Source: Candidatus Halomonas stercoripullorum (GTDB lineage: Bacteria > Pseudomonadota > Gammaproteobacteria > Pseudomonadales > Halomonadaceae). Taken from it: DNA of 10,490 nt. Below the pieces are notes generated by a model, which was given only the letters and a program-made list of their open reading frames with translations, had not been told where the DNA came from and made no database searches. This document shows positions 6,395-10,490 of the stretch, in pieces. The stretch is from NCBI GenBank assembly GCA_019114645.1, contig DXFC01000226.1, positions 1-10,490 on the forward strand, given 5' to 3'. The translations under genes were made by a program, and so were the position numbers. Each line of letters opens with the position of its first letter. Within the stretch, counting starts at the first letter, position 1.

Positions 6395-7108
6395 ATGAGT
6401 GATGCTGACCGCGAGTTTCTGATTGCCCCTTCGATTCTCTCCGCTGATTTTGCCCGGCTAGGAGAGGAGGTAGACCAGGTATTGGCCGCCGGGGCCGACA
6501 TCGTTCATTTCGATGTCATGGACAATCATTACGTGCCCAACCTGACTATCGGCCCGCTAGTGTGCGAGGCGCTACGCAAGCACGGTGTTAGCGCACCGAT
6601 AGATGTACACTTGATGGTCAAGCCGGTGGATCGCTTGATTGGTGACTTCATTGCCGCCGGAGCCAGCTATATCACCTTCCATCCAGAGGCTTCCGAACAT
6701 ATCGACCGCTCGCTGCAGTTGATTCGGGATGGTGGCTGCAAAGCGGGGCTGGTGTTCAATCCGGCGACGCCATTGAGCTATCTCGACTATGTAATGGACA
6801 AGGTCGACATGATTTTGCTGATGAGCGTCAATCCCGGTTTCGGTGGCCAGTCCTTCTTGCCGGGTACGCTCGACAAGTTGCGTGAAGCACGCCGCCGTAT
6901 CGATGCGTCAGGATATGACATCCGCCTGGAAATCGACGGTGGGGTCAAGGTGGACAATATCGCCGAGATCGCTCGCGCCGGAGCCGATACCTTCGTTGCC
7001 GGATCGGCCGTCTTCCATGCCGCAAACGCTAGCGACCCCAATCGCTATGACAGCGTTCTGCGCGCTTTCCGTGAACAATTGGCGACGGTGAAGGCTGACG
7101 CACGGTGA
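6395..7108 (+). CDS. rpe: Ribulose-phosphate 3-epimerase
   Basis: This enzyme interconverts D-ribulose 5-phosphate and D-xylulose 5-phosphate in the pentose phosphate pathway. The 237-residue TIM barrel carries all family signatures: IAPSILSADFARLGEEV (10-26), VHFDVMDNHYVPNLTIGP (37-54), DVHLMVKP (70-77), MSVNPGFGGQSF (143-154) and LEIDGGV (178-184). By family knowledge the metal and catalytic residues correspond to H38, D40, H72 and D181, all present. It is about 12 residues longer than E. coli Rpe, mostly at the C-terminus. ATG 6395 gives the usual short lead before LIAPSILSADF, but no clear Shine-Dalgarno precedes it; an 8-codon open frame (6376-6402) overlaps the start. It is the first gene of an operon: its TGA overlaps the GTG start of the next gene as GTGA. 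Confidence 0.96.
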   Translation: MSDADREFLIAPSILSADFARLGEEVDQVLAAGADIVHFDVMDNHYVPNLTIGPLVCEALRKHGVSAPIDVHLMVKPVDRLIGDFIAAGASYITFHPEASEHIDRSLQLIRDGGCKAGLVFNPATPLSYLDYVMDKVDMILLMSVNPGFGGQSFLPGTLDKLREARRRIDASGYDIRLEIDGGVKVDNIAEIARAGADTFVAGSAVFHAANASDPNRYDSVLRAFREQLATVKADAR

Positions 7109-7434
7109 ACACGGCGGCTCCCCTCTGGTACCTCTATATGCTGGAGACCGACGAGGGGGCGCTGTATACCGGCATAACCACCAACGTTTCCCGGCGCCTG
7201 GCCCAGCATGAGGCTGGACGCGGCGCCAAGGCATTGCGCGGGCGCGGGCCCCTGGTGTTGCGCCATCATGAGCCGGTCGGCAGCCGGGGGGAAGCGCTAC
7301 GTCTCGAAGCCCAGGTCAAGCGTCTCTCTGCGGGGCGTAAACGGGCCTGGCTCAAGGCCCGCCAGCCAGGGCTGCCCAGCGTTGCTAATAAGGAACCCGG
7401 TGATAACAAGGAGATGCCATGCACCCTGTCCTGA
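7105..7434 (+). CDS. GIY-YIG nuclease family protein (UPF0213/YhbQ-like)
   Basis: This small 109-residue protein belongs to the GIY-YIG superfamily, close to the UPF0213/YhbQ group. The first motif is YLYML (9-13) and the second YTGIT (21-25), in the expected positions. They are followed by the helix NVSRRLAQHEAG with conserved arginine (30/31) and histidine (35). The segment EALRLEAQVKRLS (63-75) carries the presumed catalytic glutamate 68. The last 20 residues after the domain are poorly conserved in character and include the overlap with gph. The start is GTG, inside the rpe stop as GTGA; the stop overlaps the gph start by 16 bp. Translation is thus probably coupled on both sides. Members are thought to act as DNA endonucleases or in DNA maintenance; the substrate here is unknown. 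Confidence 0.88.
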   Translation: MNTAAPLWYLYMLETDEGALYTGITTNVSRRLAQHEAGRGAKALRGRGPLVLRHHEPVGSRGEALRLEAQVKRLSAGRKRAWLKARQPGLPSVANKEPGDNKEMPCTLS

Positions 7435-8123
7435 AAGATATCCGTTTGATCAGTTTCGACCTTGACGGCACCCTGATTGATTCAGTGCCGGATCTGGCCG
7501 CCGCCGTGGACCGGGTCTTGAGTGAACTCGAACTGCCGCAAGCAGGTATCGAGAAAGTGCGTCACTGGGTCGGTAATGGGTCGTTCAAACTGGTTGAGCA
7601 GGCGCTGACCGACGCGCTGGGCATGGCACCGGAAGCTTCACTGTTGGCGCAGGGGCATGAACGCTTTCTTTACCACTACAGTCAGGATGTTGGCTCGCGG
7701 ACGCAGCTCTATCCAGGAGTCATCGAGGCGCTGGCAGGCTTGCGGGCGCAGGGGCTGATTCTGACGCTGGTAACCAACAAGCCCAAGGCATTCGTGCCGT
7801 CGATACTGCAATCGTTCGGTCTGGCCGAGTATTTTTCGCTGTTTCTCGGGGGCGATAGCCTGCCGCAGAAGAAGCCTGACCCGGCGCCACTTTTGCACGT
7901 GGCGGAGCACTTTGGCATCCCGCAGGCAGCCTGCCTGATGGTGGGAGACTCGCGCCATGACATGCGGGCGGGCAAGGCGGCCGGCTTTCGTACCCTGGCC
8001 GTGCCTTATGGCTATAACCATGGCGACCCGGTCAGCCAGAGTCAGCCGGACGCCCTGGTCGAGTCGCTGGCAGAATTGATTATCCCTTCGGCGGCTCAGG
8101 TTGCGGCAAGGAGCGAGGCATGA
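7419..8123 (+). CDS. gph: Phosphoglycolate phosphatase (HAD superfamily)
   Basis: This 234-residue HAD hydrolase dephosphorylates 2-phosphoglycolate, a product of repair of oxidatively broken DNA ends. HAD motif I is FDLDGTLIDS (13-22), with nucleophile D14 and acid/base D16. Motif II is TNKP (119-122), motif III the lysine of KKPDP (151-155), and motif IV MVGDSRHD (174-181), with metal-binding D177 and D181. The cap domain lies between motifs I and II, as in the Gph/PGP subfamily. AAGGAG (7408-7413) sits 5 nt before the ATG and within the end of the GIY-YIG gene. The TGA stop overlaps the trpE ATG. An rpe-gph-trpE order also occurs in Pseudomonas aeruginosa, which supports the specific name over a generic HAD phosphatase. 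The substrate assignment remains inference from family and context. Confidence 0.92.
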   Translation: MHPVLKDIRLISFDLDGTLIDSVPDLAAAVDRVLSELELPQAGIEKVRHWVGNGSFKLVEQALTDALGMAPEASLLAQGHERFLYHYSQDVGSRTQLYPGVIEALAGLRAQGLILTLVTNKPKAFVPSILQSFGLAEYFSLFLGGDSLPQKKPDPAPLLHVAEHFGIPQAACLMVGDSRHDMRAGKAAGFRTLAVPYGYNHGDPVSQSQPDALVESLAELIIPSAAQVAARSEA

Positions 8124-9607
8124 TGACCCCGGAACGTTTCGCCGAGCTGGCCGAGGCTGGCTACAACCGTATCCCGGTCACCCGTGAGGTATTGGCTGAC
8201 CTCGATACACCGCTTTCCACCTACTTGAAGCTGGCGGACGAGCCGTGGACCTTCCTGCTCGAGTCGGTGCAGGGTGGCGAGAAGTGGGGGCGCTATTCAA
8301 TCATCGGCTTGCCGTGCCAGGAGCGAATCGAGGTGCGTGGCTTCCGGATCAGCCACTTCCAGCAGGGCGAATGCCGTGGACAGGCGGAAGTCGAGGATCC
8401 GCTGGCCTGGATCGAGCGCTTCCAGCAGCGTTTCCGCGTGCCGCGCCTGGATGACCAGCCACGCTTTGATGGCGGGCTGGTGGGCTATTTCGGTTATGAC
8501 ACGATTCGCTATATCGAACCAAAGCTGCGCGGTGTGGAGAAACCCGATCCGCTCGGCGTGCCCGATATCCTGCTGATGGTGTGCAACGACCTGGTGGTCT
8601 TCGACAATCTGTCCGGGCGCCTGACTTTGTGGACCCATGCCGATCCCGCTACCGATGACGCTTACGCTGCCGCGCTGGCACGCCTTGAGGCTCTGGAGCG
8701 ACGGCTGCGTACCGCGGTGGTCAACGCTTCGAGTCCCGCCTCTGGACGTAATGACGTGGAGGAGGGGCACTTCACTTCGGGCTTCACCGAGGCGGGCTTC
8801 AAGGCGGCGGTAGAGAAGGTCAAGGAGTATGTGCTGGCCGGTGACGTCATGCAGTGCGTACCTTCCCAGCGCATGTCGATTCCCTACCAGGCGTCACCGC
8901 TCAACCTCTACCGGGCGCTGCGCAGTCTTAACCCTTCCCCCTATATGTTCTTCTTTAACCTGGATGATCACCACGTAGTGGGCTCATCCCCGGAAATTCT
9001 CACCCGGCTCGAAGGCGAGGAGGTTACGGTACGGCCTATTGCCGGCACCCGGATACGTGGCAGGAACGAAGAAGAGGACCGCGCCCTGGAGGCGGAGCTG
9101 CTGGCTGACCCCAAGGAGGTCGCCGAGCATCTCATGTTGATCGACCTGGGGCGCAACGACGTTGGGCGCATCAGCGAGACGGGTTCAGTACAGGTCACCG
9201 ACCACATGGTGGTAGAGCGCTATTCCCATGTGATGCATATCGTCTCCAACGTCACCGGACGCCTGAAACACGGCCTTTCTGCCATGGATGTGCTGCGTGC
9301 CACCTTCCCGGCGGGCACCGTTTCGGGAGCGCCCAAGGTGCGTGCGCTGGAGATTATCGACGAGTTGGAGCCCGTCAAGCGGGGAATCTACTCCGGCGCG
9401 GTGGGGTATCTCTCCTGGCATGGCAATATGGATACCGCCATTGCCATTCGCACCGCAGTGATCAAGGACGGCACCCTGCATGTGCAGGCCGGGGCGGGCA
9501 TCGTGGCCGACTCCGTGCCGGAACTGGAGTGGCAGGAGACCCTCAACAAAGGGCGTGCCATTTTTCGTGCCGTGGCCATGGCGGAGAAGGGTCTGGATAA
9601 CCTGTAA
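8120..9607 (+). CDS. trpE: Anthranilate synthase component I
   Basis: TrpE makes anthranilate from chorismate with glutamine-derived ammonia supplied by TrpG, the first committed step of tryptophan synthesis. The 495-residue protein has the N-terminal feedback-binding segment FLLESVQGGEKWGRYSIIG (45-63), with the LLES serine at 49. The chorismate-utilising domain carries PIAGTR (306-311), LLADPKEVAEHLMLIDLGRND (327-347), HIVSNVTG (373-380) and ATFPAGTVSGAPK (394-406), then IYSGAVGYLSW. LLES and PIAGTR favour TrpE over aminodeoxychorismate synthase PabB. AAGGAG (8108-8113) lies 6 nt before ATG 8120, which overlaps the gph stop as ATGA; a second ATG follows directly. There is no room for a trp leader and attenuator before it. 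No trpG follows; the next gene is convergent, so the glutaminase subunit must be encoded elsewhere. Confidence 0.96.
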   Translation: MMTPERFAELAEAGYNRIPVTREVLADLDTPLSTYLKLADEPWTFLLESVQGGEKWGRYSIIGLPCQERIEVRGFRISHFQQGECRGQAEVEDPLAWIERFQQRFRVPRLDDQPRFDGGLVGYFGYDTIRYIEPKLRGVEKPDPLGVPDILLMVCNDLVVFDNLSGRLTLWTHADPATDDAYAAALARLEALERRLRTAVVNASSPASGRNDVEEGHFTSGFTEAGFKAAVEKVKEYVLAGDVMQCVPSQRMSIPYQASPLNLYRALRSLNPSPYMFFFNLDDHHVVGSSPEILTRLEGEEVTVRPIAGTRIRGRNEEEDRALEAELLADPKEVAEHLMLIDLGRNDVGRISETGSVQVTDHMVVERYSHVMHIVSNVTGRLKHGLSAMDVLRATFPAGTVSGAPKVRALEIIDELEPVKRGIYSGAVGYLSWHGNMDTAIAIRTAVIKDGTLHVQAGAGIVADSVPELEWQETLNKGRAIFRAVAMAEKGLDNL

Positions 9608-9630
9608 GTCCACTGCGTAGCGATGGCGGG

Positions 9631-10490
9631 TTATTCCGTTTTGGACAGGTCGTTGAGCAGGGCGTCACGAATCAGAGCCGTATTGTGACGCATCAGCTCC
9701 AGGTAGCTGGATGCCGGGCCATCCGGCTCGCTCAATGAATCCACATAGAGCGGGCCGGCGATAGCGATATTGCCATCCTCGAACAGGGTGCGGATGTAGC
9801 GGTCCGACTGCGTACTTTCCCAGAACAGGGCGGCGGGTCTTGATTCCTCGATTACCTTGGCGATCCGCATGAGCTGCTGGGGTGCGTTTTGAGTCTCGCT
9901 GCTGCTGCCGCGCATACCATCGTGGCGAAAGCCGTAGGCGTCGGCGAAGTAGAGGAGCGCAGCCTCAACAGTGATCAGGGTGCGCTGCGGTTCGGGAATA
10001 TCCGCGAGCAGATCGCTCAATTCGGCATGCAGGGCTTCCAGCGTGGCGCTAGCGCTTTGCGCTCGGGCATGAAACCTGTCCGCCGCCTCGGGGTGCAGCT
10101 CGGCCAGCCAGGTGGCGATGACGTCCAGATACGCTGTCGTGGCGCGAGGGTCCAGCCACAAGTGAGGATCGGGCTGGCCGGTATATTCACCGGTAATGAT
10201 CGGGTGGGTGGGATACTCCGAGGCCTCGGCGAGGGGAACCAGCGGAGCCCGGTTGCCCACCGTGGCATGAACCTGGCGCATCCATGGCTCAAGCTGATAG
10301 CCGTTGTAGAAGATAAGCTCTGCATCCTCCAGGGCGATGAAGTTATCCGGCGTCAGCTGCCACTCATGCACGTCGGCTCCGGCCGGGGCCAGGGTGACCA
10401 GTTGAATGTCGTCTGCCCCCACCTGATGAACCAGGTCACCAAGGATAGAAAAACTGGCGACTACCTTGGGTTTGGCGATGGCCGCCTGGA
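9631..10490 (-). CDS. Metal (Mn/Zn-type) ABC transporter substrate-binding protein, 5' end cut by the window
   Basis: This is the periplasmic metal-binding receptor of a cluster A-I (ZnuA/PsaA/MntA-like) importer. The frame is open to the window edge, so the signal peptide and true start lie outside; the GTG at 10422 is internal, because KPKVVASFSILGDLVHQVG before it is family sequence. Counting the 285 visible residues, the presumed metal ligands are H41 (GADVHEW), H109 (DPHLWLDP), E175 (ITVEAALLYF) and D250 (YVDSLS). By analogy with PsaA and MntC, glutamate at the third position fits manganese-type receptors; TroA has histidine there. The long acidic, His-rich loop of many ZnuA proteins is absent, so I leave the symbol blank. 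Partner ATPase and permease genes are not in view and would lie beyond 10490. It converges on trpE with a 23-bp gap and no clear terminator. Confidence 0.9.
   Translation of the reverse strand, partial: QAAIAKPKVVASFSILGDLVHQVGADDIQLVTLAPAGADVHEWQLTPDNFIALEDAELIFYNGYQLEPWMRQVHATVGNRAPLVPLAEASEYPTHPIITGEYTGQPDPHLWLDPRATTAYLDVIATWLAELHPEAADRFHARAQSASATLEALHAELSDLLADIPEPQRTLITVEAALLYFADAYGFRHDGMRGSSSETQNAPQQLMRIAKVIEESRPAALFWESTQSDRYIRTLFEDGNIAIAGPLYVDSLSEPDGPASSYLELMRHNTALIRDALLNDLSKTE

Noticed and set aside
9608..9630. Terminator between trpE and the metal receptor gene
   Set aside because: No inverted repeat or T-run is visible in these 23 bp.

Overview
The window reads as ordinary chromosomal DNA of a gammaproteobacterium. 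GC content is high, coding density is about 95%, and Shine-Dalgarno sequences are strong. Protein wording and gene order (DUF1820 protein, YgiM-like SH3 protein, bacterial thiopurine methyltransferase, cysPTWA, and an rpe-gph-trpE cluster like that of Pseudomonas) suggest Halomonadaceae or a close relative. That placement is inference from remembered family sequences, not a search. No rRNA, tRNA, CRISPR array, insertion sequence or prophage gene was seen.

Layout. Bases 1-1665 (plus strand) hold the 3' end of a DUF1820 gene, a YgiM-like SH3/coiled-coil membrane protein, and tpm. A YajG-type lipoprotein gene (minus strand) runs convergently into tpm and shares its stop region. Bases 2380-6189 (minus strand) are a complete sulfate/thiosulfate ABC importer, transcribed cysP-cysT-cysW-cysA. 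Gaps there are 14 bp, 1-bp overlap and 4-bp overlap, so it is one polycistron ending in a strong 11-bp hairpin. A 205-bp AT-rich divergent spacer (6190-6394) separates it from a plus-strand operon: rpe, a GIY-YIG nuclease-family gene, gph and trpE. All three junctions in that operon overlap. A manganese/zinc-type ABC substrate-binding protein gene (minus strand) runs into trpE from the right and is cut by the window edge.

How the genes work together. CysP captures sulfate or thiosulfate in the periplasm, CysT/CysW form the channel and CysA hydrolyses ATP. The rpe-gph-trpE cluster combines pentose phosphate interconversion, phosphoglycolate removal and the first step of tryptophan synthesis; trpG is not adjacent. 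The lipoprotein and SH3 protein are envelope proteins of uncertain role.

I found no convincing new biological system. The points most worth a second look are the dyad and evenly spaced repeats in the cysP-rpe spacer, the hairpin that overlaps a probable yajG promoter, and the GIY-YIG gene embedded by overlaps between rpe and gph.
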